Of a stretch of 64,000 nucleotides of DNA, positions 45,610-55,466 are shown piece by piece. Source of the stretch: Phormidium tenue FACHB-1052 (GTDB lineage Bacteria; Cyanobacteriota; Cyanobacteriia; Phormidesmidales; Phormidesmidaceae). The position numbers and the translations under genes are program-made. The notes under the pieces were generated by a model. That model was not told the origin of the DNA. It was given only the letters and a program-made list of their open reading frames with translations, and did not search any database. Each line of letters opens with the position of its first letter. Position 1 is the first letter of the stretch. The stretch covers positions 179,217 to 243,216 of the forward strand of contig NZ_JACJQN010000009.1 of NCBI RefSeq assembly GCF_014696675.1, read 5' to 3'.

Positions 45610-47285
45610 GCGGGGTCATTGCTACCTCCCGGCTGCCCGCTCCCGAACGTCTGTCCCTACCGGAACAGGTTGCTCAAATGGTGGTGGTGCGGGCGTCAGG
45701 CCACTTATTTGACCACGAAATTCGCTACCCCGCCTGGGAAGCCGACAGCGCCACCCTCACCCGCTACGTCGAAGAACTGGGCGTGGGCGGGGTGATTTTG
45801 CTGGGGGGCAGCGCCGCCGAAGTGGGGCTCAAAACCCAGGCGCTCCAGGCCCAGGCCCGCATTCCGCTGCTGATGGCCGCCGATGTGGAAGAGGGGGTGG
45901 GTCAGCGGTTTAGCGGGGCCACCTGGTTTCCGCCGCCCATGGCATTGTCAGCGGTGGCCGATCGCAACACCACCGCCGCCCTGGCCTATGCCGAAGCCTT
46001 TGGGGCCGCCACCGCCGCCGAAGCGTTGGCGATTGGCCTCAACTGGGTGCTAGCCCCGGTCGTGGATGTTAACAACAATCCTGCCAACCCGGTGATTAAC
46101 GTGCGGGCCTTCGGCGCTGGGCTGGAACGAGTCAGCACCCTGACCCAGGCTTTTATTCGCGGCGCACAGACTCAGCCGGTGCTCACTGCCGCCAAGCATT
46201 TTCCCGGCCACGGCGACACCGCCACCGACTCCCATCTTGATCTGCCGGTGCTGCCCCACAGCCGCGATCGCCTTCACGAACTAGAGCTAGCACCGTTTCG
46301 AGCTGCGATCGCCGCTGGGGTAGACAGCATCATGACAGCCCATCTGCAAATTCCGGCCCTAGATGCCCGCCTGCCCGCTACCCTTTCGCCCGCCACCCTC
46401 ACCGGGCTACTGCGCCAGGAGCTTGGCTTCGACGGGCTGATTGTGACTGATGCCCTGATTATGGGGGCGATCGCCAACACCTATGGCCCCTATGAAGCGG
46501 CGGTGCTGGCGGTGGAAGCCGGTGCCGACGTGCTGCTCATGCCCGGCGACCCTGAAGGAACGATCGCAGCAGTAATAGAAGCCGTGAATTGCGGGCGCAT
46601 CGACCCAGCGCGCATCACGGCCAGCGTAGAGCGTCTTTGGCGGGCCAAGCAAAAGGCCGCTCCGGCCCTGCTGCCCGACGGGGCTGGCCACGCCTGGGAG
46701 CACCTGCCGCCGCCCCCGGTAAACTTAGCCGCCGTGGCCCAGCCCGCCACCCGTCAGCTCGCCGCCGACATCCTCACCGCATCAATGACGGTGCAAGGCC
46801 AGATCGTCCCCAGCACCGCCGCTGACCCCGGCCACAATATTGTGGTGGTCGATGATGCGATCGGCTGCCGCTTTTTAGAGCGCACGGCAGCGGCCCTCAC
46901 CTGGCCCCAGCGCCACCACTACCACCTCAAGCTGGTCGATACCCAGGGTTGCCAGCATTGGCCCCAGGGCGAGGGAGAATTCTCGGTTGAGCAAAACCTG
47001 CGGCCTAGCCTGGTGCAGATTTTTGTGCGGGGCAACCCCTTTCGCGGCTCCGCCCAACTCCTACAGCTGGCAACAGCCTGGCTAGAGACTCTGCAATCGG
47101 CCCAACTGCTGCGCGGAGTTATTATCTACGGCAGTCCTTATGCTATGGATCAACTTCAGCCCTACCTAAAGCAAGTGCCCCACGGCTTTACCTACGGGCA
47201 AATGCCCCTGGCCCAGAGCTTGATTTTGCCCACCCTGCTGCCCGAGCCGTTGGCAATGTCTGACTGCCAAGAGTTCACCGATTAG
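45606..47285 (+). CDS. Glycoside hydrolase family 3 protein (NagZ-like)
   Basis: 559 residues. The N-terminal TIM barrel (about 1-350) carries [14 protein letters not shown] (about 196-209), the NagZ His-Asp acid/base loop, and nucleophile Asp in [12 protein letters not shown] (about 279). It therefore likely removes beta-GlcNAc from peptidoglycan fragments, or is a related glycosidase. An additional C-terminal domain (about 390-555, alpha/beta) is absent from the 340-residue enterobacterial NagZ, as in two-domain GH3 enzymes. GTG 45606 overlaps rbfA by 4 bases, implying translational coupling. Confidence 0.9.
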   Translation: MSGVIATSRLPAPERLSLPEQVAQMVVVRASGHLFDHEIRYPAWEADSATLTRYVEELGVGGVILLGGSAAEVGLKTQALQAQARIPLLMAADVEEGVGQRFSGATWFPPPMALSAVADRNTTAALAYAEAFGAATAAEALAIGLNWVLAPVVDVNNNPANPVINVRAFGAGLERVSTLTQAFIRGAQTQPVLTAAKHFPGHGDTATDSHLDLPVLPHSRDRLHELELAPFRAAIAAGVDSIMTAHLQIPALDARLPATLSPATLTGLLRQELGFDGLIVTDALIMGAIANTYGPYEAAVLAVEAGADVLLMPGDPEGTIAAVIEAVNCGRIDPARITASVERLWRAKQKAAPALLPDGAGHAWEHLPPPPVNLAAVAQPATRQLAADILTASMTVQGQIVPSTAADPGHNIVVVDDAIGCRFLERTAAALTWPQRHHYHLKLVDTQGCQHWPQGEGEFSVEQNLRPSLVQIFVRGNPFRGSAQLLQLATAWLETLQSAQLLRGVIIYGSPYAMDQLQPYLKQVPHGFTYGQMPLAQSLILPTLLPEPLAMSDCQEFTD

Positions 47286-47535
47286 CAAGAACAAAAAGAA
47301 AAGAGCGACCAGAAAATGCGAGTCTCTACCCGTTTTAGCCAGGGTTCGCACCGAGCAGGCATTGTCAGCGGGTTTTTGGCCAAATTTTCGCTCTATATGG
47401 CTGTGTCTCTGGCCGCCATTCATCAGCAAACGTGAAGAGCTGTATCAGTTTTTTATAGTTTTATTGCTTTGCATTGAGCAATCCTGGGTAGTTACACCAT
47501 GCTTAATGTATCGCCTGCTACCTTTTGGTAACGTC

Positions 47536-47982
47536 ATGTTCTCTGAGTCGTCCCTAGCACCCCGCTACTGCCTCGATGATGAGTCACCCTGGCTCAGAGG
47601 TATTGACCCGCTGCGTCGCTACTGGATCTGCGTCAACGGCGACCCGCGATCGCTGCGGATGATGTCTGGGTTAGTCACCCAGAGCGAAGCGGCCTTTAAA
47701 CAGGCAATTCGCAGCTTTAGAAGCTTAGCCATTGGCCAAGAACTGACCCTGCCCGCCGGTCTGAGCGACCGCCTCACCATTCACTGCGTAGCTGAGAACT
47801 GCTACGCGATCGCCGATTGCTCGACCGGGGCCGAAGTGTGGCACCTATTCGACACCGAATCGCTAGAGTCACTGCTGCTGACCGCTCACCCCGATTGGCA
47901 ATGCGCGCCTCAGCATTTGAATCTGGGGCGATCGCTGCTCACCGCCGCCTGGGGGCAGCCATCGGTACCTAGAGCTGCCTAG
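47536..47982 (+). CDS. Conserved hypothetical protein
   Basis: 148 residues from ATG 47536; the frame extends further upstream (47362), but that part is hydrophobic and unlike a protein start. The product is soluble with no signal: APRYCLDDESPWLRGIDPLR, then an all alpha/beta segment ending WQCAPQHLNLGRSLLTAAWG. Four to five cysteines are spread through it. I do not recognise a family. Confidence 0.55.
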   Translation: MFSESSLAPRYCLDDESPWLRGIDPLRRYWICVNGDPRSLRMMSGLVTQSEAAFKQAIRSFRSLAIGQELTLPAGLSDRLTIHCVAENCYAIADCSTGAEVWHLFDTESLESLLLTAHPDWQCAPQHLNLGRSLLTAAWGQPSVPRAA

Positions 47983-47992
47983 GGTATTGGTT

Positions 47993-48406
47993 CTAGCCGC
48001 GATCGAGCTGCATCAGCTCTTGCAGCGACGCCATCAGCTTAATCTCAGCCGACTGAATGGTATCTGCCGTCGTCAGCGCAAACGTCCAGCGCACGCCAAC
48101 AGTGAACAGCAGCGTTTTCACATGACCTCTGACCACCACGCGCTGGGTACCGTCAGCGTCCATTTCGCTCTCAATCTCGACCGGCGTGGCGCGCATAGAT
48201 ACGGCCTCGGCTTGCAGATAGGTATAAACGGCCTCGGCCCCGACAATCGGTTCTTCAAAGGGAGCCAGCAAAAGGCCATCGGCTGCAAACAGAGTCGCTA
48301 CAGCGCGGTAGTCTTCAGCGTTGAAACCCGCAAAGTAGCCGTCAACGGCAGAGGACACCGTCCTTAGGTTTAGGGGTGCTTCAGCAGTGCGCGTGGCCAT
48401 AGTCAT
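47993..48406 (-). CDS. Orange carotenoid protein C-terminal-domain homologue (CTDH), NTF2 fold
   Basis: 137 residues aligning with the NTF2-like C-terminal domain of OCP: YFAGFNAEDYRAVATLFAAD, LAPFEEPIVGAEAVYTYLQA and the beta-sheet end VKTLLFTVGVRWTFAL...AEIKLMASLQELMQL. The Trp in the VRWTF strand corresponds to a carotenoid-contacting residue. CTDH proteins bind ketocarotenoids and deliver them to HCP/OCP. The sequence contains no cysteine at all, so it cannot form the disulfide of the cysteine-containing CTDH clade. No OCP or HCP gene is in the window. A plain SnoaL-like role is the alternative. Confidence 0.75.
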   Translation of the reverse strand: MTMATRTAEAPLNLRTVSSAVDGYFAGFNAEDYRAVATLFAADGLLLAPFEEPIVGAEAVYTYLQAEAVSMRATPVEIESEMDADGTQRVVVRGHVKTLLFTVGVRWTFALTTADTIQSAEIKLMASLQELMQLDRG

Positions 48407-48585
48407 CCTCCAGAGATGAATGGTTTTACGATACGGGGCAAAATCGGGTAGAGCGTCTATCCCTTGACAGACTAAATAAAAATTGAGTTCCCTGGGGGCA
48501 CTCTGCGATCGCCCGCAAACGAACGTTCTAGGAGAAAATAGGGAGGCTGATTCGCCGATCTGTCCTTTAGCCCTTAAGCCCAGCC

Positions 48586-49656
48586 GTGACCCAAGCCATG
48601 CCCGTTACCACCGCTCAAGACTGGTCAGCCCTTTTGCAGCGCCTCATCCTGGGAGAATCACTCAGCCAGGATGAGGCCGAAACCCTGATGCGCGGCTGGC
48701 TCAGCGAAGCAATTCCCGAGGTGGTGTCGGGCGGGCTGCTGGCAGTGCTCCAGGCCAAGGGCGTCTCCGCCGACGAGCTGGCGGGCATGGCGCGGGTGCT
48801 CCAGGGGCAATCCCTCGGCGGTGAAGGCAAAATTCACCATCTCACCCCCTGCATCGACACCTGCGGCACTGGGGGCGACGGGGCTCACACCTTTAATATT
48901 TCCACCTGCGTGGCGTTTGTCGCGGCGGCAGCGGGGGTGCGGGTGGCCAAGCACGGCAACCGCTCGGCCTCTAGCAAAGTGGGGTCTGCCGATGTGCTCG
49001 AAGCCCTGGGCGTCAACCTGGGGGCCGACCCCGATCGGGCCAAAGCGGCGCTGGATGAGGTAGGTGTCACCTTCTTGTTTGCCCGAGGCTGGCATCCGGC
49101 GATGAAAGCGGTGGCCCCCCTGCGCAGCACCCTCAAGGTGCGCACGGTGTTTAACCTGTTGGGGCCATTGGTCAACCCGCTACAGCCCACCGGCCAAGTG
49201 ATCGGCGTCTATGACTCAGCGGTGGTGCCCGCTATGGCCGAAGCCTTAAATCAGTTGGGCATTCCCCAGGCGATTGTCCTCCACGGGCGTGAGCGGCTGG
49301 ATGAGGCCGGGCTGGGCGATCTAACCGACATTTCAGTGGTTGAGAACGGCGAGGTGACGAGCACTGCGATCGATCCCCAGGCTCTGGGCTTAGCTGCGGC
49401 TCCCCTCAACGCTCTGCGCGGCGGCGAGGTGGCGGAAAACGTGGCGATTATGACAGCAATTCTTCAGGGCAAAGGCACCCAGGCCCAGCGGGATGTGGTG
49501 GCCCTAAACGCGGCCCTGGCACTCAAAGTGGGCGAAAAGGTGAAAGGTGAGTCGTTAGAAGCCTCGATCGCCGAGGGCATTACCCTGGCGAAAGACATTC
49601 TCGCCAGCGGAGCCGCCTGGGAAAAGCTGCAAGCCCTGGTGACGTTCCTCGCTTAA
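48586..49656 (+). CDS. trpD: Anthranilate phosphoribosyltransferase
   Basis: 356 residues. Second step of tryptophan synthesis, joining anthranilate to PRPP. The PRPP/Mg loop [17 protein letters not shown] (about 90-106), [20 protein letters not shown], and the anthranilate site region [11 protein letters not shown] and [14 protein letters not shown] are intact. Start GTG 48586 or ATG 48598 four codons later; neither has a clear ribosome site. Not clustered with other trp genes. Its 180-base upstream region has TTGACA near 48,463, but no aromatic leader peptide of the kind seen before aroF. Confidence 0.95.
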   Translation: MTQAMPVTTAQDWSALLQRLILGESLSQDEAETLMRGWLSEAIPEVVSGGLLAVLQAKGVSADELAGMARVLQGQSLGGEGKIHHLTPCIDTCGTGGDGAHTFNISTCVAFVAAAAGVRVAKHGNRSASSKVGSADVLEALGVNLGADPDRAKAALDEVGVTFLFARGWHPAMKAVAPLRSTLKVRTVFNLLGPLVNPLQPTGQVIGVYDSAVVPAMAEALNQLGIPQAIVLHGRERLDEAGLGDLTDISVVENGEVTSTAIDPQALGLAAAPLNALRGGEVAENVAIMTAILQGKGTQAQRDVVALNAALALKVGEKVKGESLEASIAEGITLAKDILASGAAWEKLQALVTFLA

Positions 49657-49696
49657 GGCTTCTGCTGGGCTTCGCCTCGTTCAGTCAACAAAACCC

Positions 49697-49900
49697 TCAG
49701 CCATCGGGAAATTGCCAGCAGGGGATGTGCTCGACCCGGCGGCTGCCGCAGGTGCAAACCAGATTCTCGTCGTCGGAGGCCATCCAGGTCTCGTCGCAGT
49801 CGCGGCAGTGGCAGAGAATGTTGTTGAGGTTAGCCTGGGCCAGGCCAAAACGCCAGCGTTCTAGCTCGTCGGGGGTGAAGTGGGAGGGGGAGTCGGCCAT
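49697..49900 (-). CDS. Small zinc-ribbon protein
   Basis: 67 residues. The middle carries ILCHCRDCDETWMAS and LVCTCGSRRVEHIPCW, giving a C-x-C-x2-C ... C-x-C arrangement likely to bind zinc. The conserved-looking N-terminus (SHFTPDELERWRFGLAQANL) is helical. Function unknown; small zinc-ribbon proteins may be regulators. ATG 49900. Confidence 0.7.
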   Translation of the reverse strand: MADSPSHFTPDELERWRFGLAQANLNNILCHCRDCDETWMASDDENLVCTCGSRRVEHIPCWQFPDG

Positions 49901-49960
49901 GGGGCGAAAGAGAGAAAAGGTAAGAACGAAGAGGGCAGAGCCAGCTTTTGGTGGCAGAGG

Positions 49961-50593
49961 CTAAAAGCCTGAGTTGTACCGTACCCATTCCAACATGATG
50001 TCGAGTTTGCGGGCGACGATCGCACCTGCCAAAAAGCCCATGCCATGGCCCACCCATGACTTGCCGCGCTGGAGTGGCAGCAGCCCCCACAGGGCACTGC
50101 CGTAGAGCAGGCCGACGACTACAGCAGCGGCGATCGCCCCTGGACTTCTTTCAAAATAGCCCCGCAGCAGCAGATAGCCGAGGTAGCCAAACACCACGCC
50201 GCTGGCCCCCAGGTGGCGAGTGCCGGGGCGGCCCAGCAGCCAAATGCCCACACCGCTAAACACCCAGCAAAACACCGTGACTAACCCCAGCACCTCTAGC
50301 CCCTGAAGCAAAATCACGGTGCCCAAGATGACCAGAGGGCCAGAGTTAGCCGCCAAGTGGCCAAAGTCGCCATGGAGTAGCGGGGCCACCGCAATACCCG
50401 GCAGCCCGTCTAAACTGCGGGGTGCGATGCTGAGTTTGTTCAATACCCGCCGCCCGGTGACAAAATCCACCACGGCCAGTGCCCACATCAGCACCAGCAG
50501 ATAGGCCAGCAGCGAAATTCCCTGGCGAAAGCCATCGGGCAAAACGATTTGGTCGAAGGAAAACAAGGCGATCGCAGCCGCAACTAAACTCAC
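49961..50593 (-). CDS. Rhomboid-family intramembrane serine protease
   Basis: 210 residues with about six membrane helices. Motifs are LLHGDFGHLAANSGPLVILG in the L1/helix 2 region, GASGVVFGYLGYLLLRG with nucleophile Ser, and helix 6 WVGHGMGFLAGAI with the dyad His. The open frame extends upstream into the preceding gene, but GTG 50593 has GAAGG upstream and sits 5 bases after that gene's stop, so it is chosen. Rhomboids cut transmembrane substrates; the substrate is unknown. Likely cotranscribed with nnr. Confidence 0.87.
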   Translation of the reverse strand: MSLVAAAIALFSFDQIVLPDGFRQGISLLAYLLVLMWALAVVDFVTGRRVLNKLSIAPRSLDGLPGIAVAPLLHGDFGHLAANSGPLVILGTVILLQGLEVLGLVTVFCWVFSGVGIWLLGRPGTRHLGASGVVFGYLGYLLLRGYFERSPGAIAAAVVVGLLYGSALWGLLPLQRGKSWVGHGMGFLAGAIVARKLDIMLEWVRYNSGF

Positions 50594-50598
50594 GCCCT

Positions 50599-52170
50599 TC
50601 AGGCTAGCACCTGGGCCAGCACCGGATTTAAGTATTGAGCTAACTGGGTGCCATCGACCCCTAGTTCGGTGCGATCGCGGGCAGCGGCACGAGCCCCCTG
50701 ACCGTGCCACCAGGCTCCCACAAGCGCCGCATCCAGAGCTGAGTTAAAGGAATCGTCGGCATCTGAGGCCATCGCCTGGGCCAGCAGACCGCCAATTAAG
50801 CCGGTCAGCACATCGCCGCTGCCGCCCCGAGCCAGCGCCGGGGTGCTTTCGGGAATGTACCAAAGGGTGCCGTTGGGATGGGCGATCGCCGTACAGGCTC
50901 CCTTTAGCAGCACCACCGCTCCGCTCTGGGCAGCAGCCTGCTGCACCGCCGCACCGCCGTCCCCAGAATTCTCTAGCTGTTCAGGAAACAGCCGTTTAAA
51001 CTCGCCTCGGTGAGGCGTTAGCACTGTGGGTGACTGCCGCTGTTTCAAGGTCTCAATCGTGCCTAGATCCGCTAAGCCATTGAGGCCATCGGCATCGAGC
51101 AACAGCGGTGTCTGGCTCTGTAAAACGGCCTTCACCACTTTCCCTGCGTGACGGCTCAGCCCTGGGCCACAGGCGATCGCGCTGTAGCGGCTCAGGTCTA
51201 GGGTGTCGGGCAGATGGGCGATCGCCCCTTCTGTAGTTTCTGGGCAACCTACCACCAGCGCTTCAGGAATTTGAGCCACCACCATCAACCTTAGCGACTC
51301 CGGCACCGCCAGGGTCAGCATCCCCACCCCGCTTGCTCTGGCCCCCAACGCCGCTAACAAAGCTGCCCCGGCGTAGGGCCGCGACCCGGCCACCAGCAGC
51401 AAATGCCCCACTCGATACTTGTGGGTGTTGGGCTGGCGCGGCAGGGGTAGTTTCTCGCGGATGGTCGCCAGGGTGGCCCGCCACACCGAGGGGACGTTCT
51501 CCAACCCGGCCTCTATGGCCTGGGGGGGAATATCAAAACCAATCAAATGGGGCTGCCCTAGGTAGGCCAGCGATTCCTCTTGGCAAAAGGCCCGCTTCCA
51601 CATGCCCAGACAGAGGGTATGGGTGGCCTGCACTGCAATACCTAACGCCTCACCCGTATCGGTGTGCAGCCCCGAGGGCAGGTCAATGCTGACCACCGGA
51701 CGATTTGCCGCATTGATCGCTGCCACCGCGTCGGCCATAGCACCTTCAACCGAGCGCTCTAGGCCGAAGCCAAACAAGCCATCAATGAGCACATCCCAGG
51801 GATCTAGCGTTTCCACCGCCTTCACCACTGGAATGCCCAAATACCCTATAAACCGCAGGTGGTCAGCTGTCAGGGGCTTCAGGCGATCGGCAGGGCTGCA
51901 CACCTGCACCTGATAACTTTGCGCCGCCAATTCCCGAGCTATCACCAAAGCGTCGCCGCCGTTGTGACCTGGCCCCGCCACCACAGCGATCCGAGGATAG
52001 CGCTGGAGCGGGAACTGACCCACCACCCAGGCGGCAATGCGGCCCGCCACCTTTTCCATCAGCGCGGCTACGGGCATACCGGCCTCAAACAGGCGGCCTT
52101 CAATGGCCCGCATTTGCTCAGCGGTGACAATGCGATCGCGAAATTCACAGCTCATGGGCTTATCAAACAA
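50599..52170 (-). CDS. nnr: Bifunctional NAD(P)HX epimerase / ADP-dependent NAD(P)HX dehydratase
   Basis: 523-residue fusion repairing hydrated NADH and NADPH. The N-terminal YjeF_N epimerase domain (about 1-225) has AVVAGPGHNGGDALVIAREL and SIDLPSGLHTDTG. The C-terminal ribokinase-like dehydratase (about 235-515) has HKYRVGHLLLVAGSRPYAGA, TPHRGEF and ALARGGSGDVLTGLIGGLLA. Length and order are standard for the fused enzyme. ATG 52170 or Met6. The rhomboid gene follows after a 5-base gap. Confidence 0.96.
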   Translation of the reverse strand: MFDKPMSCEFRDRIVTAEQMRAIEGRLFEAGMPVAALMEKVAGRIAAWVVGQFPLQRYPRIAVVAGPGHNGGDALVIARELAAQSYQVQVCSPADRLKPLTADHLRFIGYLGIPVVKAVETLDPWDVLIDGLFGFGLERSVEGAMADAVAAINAANRPVVSIDLPSGLHTDTGEALGIAVQATHTLCLGMWKRAFCQEESLAYLGQPHLIGFDIPPQAIEAGLENVPSVWRATLATIREKLPLPRQPNTHKYRVGHLLLVAGSRPYAGAALLAALGARASGVGMLTLAVPESLRLMVVAQIPEALVVGCPETTEGAIAHLPDTLDLSRYSAIACGPGLSRHAGKVVKAVLQSQTPLLLDADGLNGLADLGTIETLKQRQSPTVLTPHRGEFKRLFPEQLENSGDGGAAVQQAAAQSGAVVLLKGACTAIAHPNGTLWYIPESTPALARGGSGDVLTGLIGGLLAQAMASDADDSFNSALDAALVGAWWHGQGARAAARDRTELGVDGTQLAQYLNPVLAQVLA

Positions 52171-52172
52171 AC

Positions 52173-52210
52173 AATAGGCGACGGACTTTTAATGCAATCC
52201 ATCGCCTATT
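52173..52210. repeat. Inverted repeat between two reverse-strand genes
   Basis: AATAGGCGA (52173-52181) and TCGCCTATT (52202-52210) are perfect reverse complements with a 20-nt loop. On the reverse strand the stem is followed by TTGTTTGTTT, so it may be a weak terminator of the gene ending at 52240. Confidence 0.6.
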
Positions 52211-52239
52211 GATCCTATGGGTTTATCGCCTAGCCGTAT

Positions 52240-53157
52240 CTATCGCTGAAAGAAAACCCGGCTGTTGCCCAGGCCTGACTGGTGATAGAAATCGTTCCAA
52301 CGGTTAGCCAAGCCTCGATCGGCAAAGGGGCCAACTGCGACGTGGGGGCCACGGGGTTCTGTGCGCTGCTGCACGCGATCAGGCGGGGTTCCGAGCTGAA
52401 TCACCTGACTGCTCACAGTGCCCAAGCTTGAAGCGTCGGTGGGAATGACCACATAATAGGGCGCGCTAGCCGACTCAGTCATTGGCGGAGCCGATGTCGG
52501 GGGCGCCATGATTTCCCCAGCGGGAGGCGCAGCCGGCACGCCATAGTTAAGTTCTTGACCAAACTCCACATTCCCCGCAGTCGAAGGCAGCGCGGCGACA
52601 CCCGGCGGCAGGGCTGGCACGGGCACAGCCGTCACCGCAGCCTGGGGAAACGCCGCATCGGGCAGGGGTGGCAAATCGCCATTGGACGCATAAACGTTGT
52701 TGGGCAGCGCAGCCGTTTGAGAATAGTAGGGCACAGCCGCCGCTACCTGGGCCATCTCAGCCCTGACCCCAAGCGCCCCTAGATCGGTAATGCGCTGCTG
52801 GGCATTGCCGGTCATGTTAAACCGCCCCGCCTGAATCACCGATCGCCCCTGAAACGAGGTGCGAAAGGCCGTCGGCTCCACCAGACGCACCTGGCTTAGC
52901 GTGGCGTCGCTGGTGTCGCCAACGTAGATTAAATACTGCTGGCCACTGCTGGGGGGCACCTGCTGGGGCATAGCCGCCCCAGGCACAGGTACCGCCCCAG
53001 CGGGTAGCGGCGGCACAACTTCATAACCCTGGGTCATGCCCTGGGACGCCGTGCTAATTACCGCAGTGACGGCGATCGCTACCACCGCTGCCATCTTTAG
53101 GGGCAGCCTGCGCCCGCAGCTACTCCATATCCCCAACCAACTGTTCTGCATTGCCAT
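52240..53157 (-). CDS. Secreted Pro/Ala-rich protein with SPOR-like segments
   Basis: 305 residues. After a signal or anchor segment (about 20-40), the protein is proline- and alanine-rich. It contains two similar modules: GQQYLIYVGDTSDATLSQVR...GRSVIQAGRFN with AQQRITDLGALGVRAEM, and YYVVIPTDASSLGTVSSQV with GPHVAVGPFADRGLANRWND. The pattern (beta, alpha, beta with QAGRF/VGPF and Q..A..) resembles SPOR-like peptidoglycan-binding domains. AGGAG precedes ATG 53157. Role inferred as envelope-associated; not recognised precisely. Confidence 0.65.
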   Translation of the reverse strand: MAMQNSWLGIWSSCGRRLPLKMAAVVAIAVTAVISTASQGMTQGYEVVPPLPAGAVPVPGAAMPQQVPPSSGQQYLIYVGDTSDATLSQVRLVEPTAFRTSFQGRSVIQAGRFNMTGNAQQRITDLGALGVRAEMAQVAAAVPYYSQTAALPNNVYASNGDLPPLPDAAFPQAAVTAVPVPALPPGVAALPSTAGNVEFGQELNYGVPAAPPAGEIMAPPTSAPPMTESASAPYYVVIPTDASSLGTVSSQVIQLGTPPDRVQQRTEPRGPHVAVGPFADRGLANRWNDFYHQSGLGNSRVFFQR

Positions 53158-53160
53158 CAC

Positions 53161-53729
53161 GACTCCTGCCCATTACTCGTATGGTGAACCGGTAGACGGT
53201 CAAGCATCAACGACTTTTTGCCCGTCCTCTATATGCCTTGAGGATGTTAGCGCAGATTTGAAAAACCGCATCGTTCCAGCCCAATCTTTTAGCTGGCACA
53301 GACTATCCACTGCTTCTGTGATGCAAATCACCGGTTACAAGCTGCAACATCACCGGAACAGATGCCTATGAGTCACCCGTGGGGGTTGTGACATTTCTTA
53401 CCATAGATGCAACCTGCAACAGTAAGCGCTATGGCTAAGCCCTGCGGCAAACCCCTCAAAACCAATCCGTTTACAACCCAGCGCAATCCACATACGGGGG
53501 AATGGCACGTGGTAAAGATTCACCCCAGGAGTCGTCGATAATTCCTGGGGATGACCATAGCAAAAACTCTGATCAGAACACTGTACTGGGTCAGACCCAT
53601 CCCTCCGCACTCAGTCGTGTATCTGCGATCGAGAAGGAAGTAAGTCTTCAAACCGCTCTAACCAGAGCCAGGACCACTGGGCTATAGTGTGGGCTCATTC
53701 CGTCTGCGGAACGCGTTCACACCACTGCC
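53161..53729. other. Intergenic region with a short inverted repeat
   Basis: About 570 bases between divergent genes. CCCCAGGA (53523-53530) and TCCTGGGG (53543-53550) form a perfect 8-bp dyad without a T-run. A 61-codon frame at 53502-53687 has plausible hydrophilic composition but no ribosome site or recognised family. No other gene or RNA is supported. Confidence 0.4.
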
Positions 53730-54677
53730 ATGCGCCAACTCTATTCCCCCATTGAGCCCTACCATGCCGAATACTTAGCGGTATCAGAACGGCATCGGCT
53801 TTACGTAGAGCAGGTCGGCAACCCTAAGGGTAAACCGGTGATATTTTTGCACGGCGGGCCGGGAGGTGGCAGCAACCCGACCTACCGGCAGTTTTTTGAT
53901 CCCGATCGCTGGCGCGTTGTGCTGTTTGACCAGCGGGGTTGCGGCAAAAGTTTGCCCCACGCTGATCTAGAAGACAACACCACCTGGGCTTTGGTTAGCG
54001 ACATCGAGAAAATTCGCGTTCATCTAGGTATTGACCAATGGACCGTGTTTGGCGGCAGTTGGGGCAGCACCCTAGCGCTGGCCTACGCTCAAACCCACCC
54101 CGATCGCTGCCAGGGGCTAATTTTGCGCGGCATTTTTACCCTGCGCCAGCGAGAGATTAGCTGGTTTTACCAGTCAGGGGCCAGCTTCATCTATCCCGAT
54201 GCTTGGGAGCAGTATCTCGCCCCCATTCCCGAGGGCGAGCGGCATGATTTGGTCAAGGCCTACTACCGCCGCCTCACCAGCGACAATCTCAAAGAGCGAC
54301 TGACCGCCGCCCGCGCCTGGGCCGTATGGGAAGCCAGCACCAGTAAGCTCGTGCAAGACCCCGGCCTGCTACACCACTTCAGCGAAGACGAGTTTGCCGT
54401 CGCCTTTGCCCGCATCGAGTGCCACTACTTCATCAATCGCGGCTTTTTCGAAACCGACGACCACATCCTCAGCCAGGTACACCGCATTCGCCACATTCCC
54501 GGCGTCATTGTGCAGGGTCGCTACGATGTGGTGTGCCCCGCCACCACCGCCTGGGAATTGCACCGGGCTTGGCCCGAAGCCCGATTTGTCATGGTGCAAG
54601 AGGCCGGCCATTCAGCTATGGAGCCAGGTATTGCCGATGCGCTGATTGAGGCGACGGATGAGTTTGCGCGGCGGTGA
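53730..54677 (+). CDS. pip: Proline iminopeptidase
   Basis: 315-residue alpha/beta hydrolase (peptidase S33) that releases N-terminal proline. HGGPGGGSNPTYRQFFDP (oxyanion region), DQRGCGKSLPHADLEDNTTW, nucleophile GGSWGSTLALAYAQ (Ser near 109), the Asp region VQGRYDVVCP and the His in QEAGHSAMEPG complete the catalytic triad. Start ATG 53730. Single gene, ended by a strong intergenic hairpin. Confidence 0.95.
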   Translation: MRQLYSPIEPYHAEYLAVSERHRLYVEQVGNPKGKPVIFLHGGPGGGSNPTYRQFFDPDRWRVVLFDQRGCGKSLPHADLEDNTTWALVSDIEKIRVHLGIDQWTVFGGSWGSTLALAYAQTHPDRCQGLILRGIFTLRQREISWFYQSGASFIYPDAWEQYLAPIPEGERHDLVKAYYRRLTSDNLKERLTAARAWAVWEASTSKLVQDPGLLHHFSEDEFAVAFARIECHYFINRGFFETDDHILSQVHRIRHIPGVIVQGRYDVVCPATTAWELHRAWPEARFVMVQEAGHSAMEPGIADALIEATDEFARR

Positions 54678-54750
54678 GGAAAGTGAGAGAGGGCAAAGAT
54701 GAGGAAGTTGAGAAGATAGGGGGATGAGGAACTGTAGATGCTGAGTAGAT

Positions 54751-54805
54751 AAGTGCAAAATTCAAAATTGAGAGTTCAAAATTTTGCACTTTGAATTTTG
54801 CACTT
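54751..54805. repeat. Perfect 16-bp intergenic inverted repeat
   Basis: AAGTGCAAAATTCAAA (54751-54766) and TTTGAATTTTGCACTT (54790-54805) pair perfectly. A third, internal AAAATTTTGCAC copy could pair alternatively. Lies between the convergent pip gene and the gene at 54836. Confidence 0.85.
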
Positions 54806-54835
54806 TACCCATCCACCTGCCTACCCTCTCCCCCA

Positions 54836-55321
54836 CTATCCCAATACCCGCCGGGCAATCCACCGCTGCACGCTCCACAGCCCTCCGGCGACTATGGCTC
54901 CTAGCCACAGCCCCCGGCCTAGCTGGGTTTGCCCGTCGAGCAAGCACCATCCACCCAGAATTGCCAAACCCAGGGTGCTGCTCGCTACGGTGGTCAGCAT
55001 AGCCCGTAGGGCATCGTGGGTAGCTACCACTTGGCTGGCTAAATCGTCTGAGGGCGCACGGGCCGCTAAGGTCTTCGAGGCGGCCTGAAATGATTCGTAG
55101 CTGGCCGCCTCGACCTGATAGTAGGTACCTAGCTCGTCATCCCGCAGGGCGGAGACGGTGTAGAGACCGAACTGTTTGGCCTGGGCGATCGCATCGCGAA
55201 TTTGCCGCCGGGTAGCGATTGGCCCTAAAGCCTCAAACACTGACTGGCGGTAGACCCCGGTTTTGGCCATGGTCAACACGCGATCTGTGAGGTCTAAAGT
55301 AGAGGAAGAGGCGGCATTCAC
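54836..55321 (-). CDS. Conserved hypothetical protein with C-terminal membrane hairpin
   Basis: 161 residues. The N-terminal half is soluble with a winged-helix-like pattern (GVYRQSVFEALGPIATRRQIRDAI, KQFGLYTVSALRDDELGTYY). The C-terminal half has two membrane helices (TTVASSTLGLAILGGWCLL and GLWLGAIVAGGLWSVQRW) and a basic end. I recognise no family. ATG 55321. Confidence 0.65.
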   Translation of the reverse strand: MNAASSSTLDLTDRVLTMAKTGVYRQSVFEALGPIATRRQIRDAIAQAKQFGLYTVSALRDDELGTYYQVEAASYESFQAASKTLAARAPSDDLASQVVATHDALRAMLTTVASSTLGLAILGGWCLLDGQTQLGRGLWLGAIVAGGLWSVQRWIARRVLG

Positions 55322-55466
55322 GGGGTTTATCCACTCCTAGGCCAATCTTCGACCAACGCACAACTTGTACTACTTGATAGTACGAAAAAACCAGCGATTA
55401 ACACATCCTTTACGAAGTGCCAATTGCCCTGACGATATCCGGGTTGGCGTCGGCTAATTCACGCCC

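Noticed and set aside
48407..48585. Attenuator upstream of trpD, by analogy with aroF
   Set aside because: No Trp-rich short frame and no T-tailed hairpin could be found there.
53502..53687. 61-codon plus-strand frame upstream of pip
   Set aside because: Hydrophilic composition is plausible, but there is no ribosome site, conserved motif or neighbour relation. Left as unproven in the intergenic entry.
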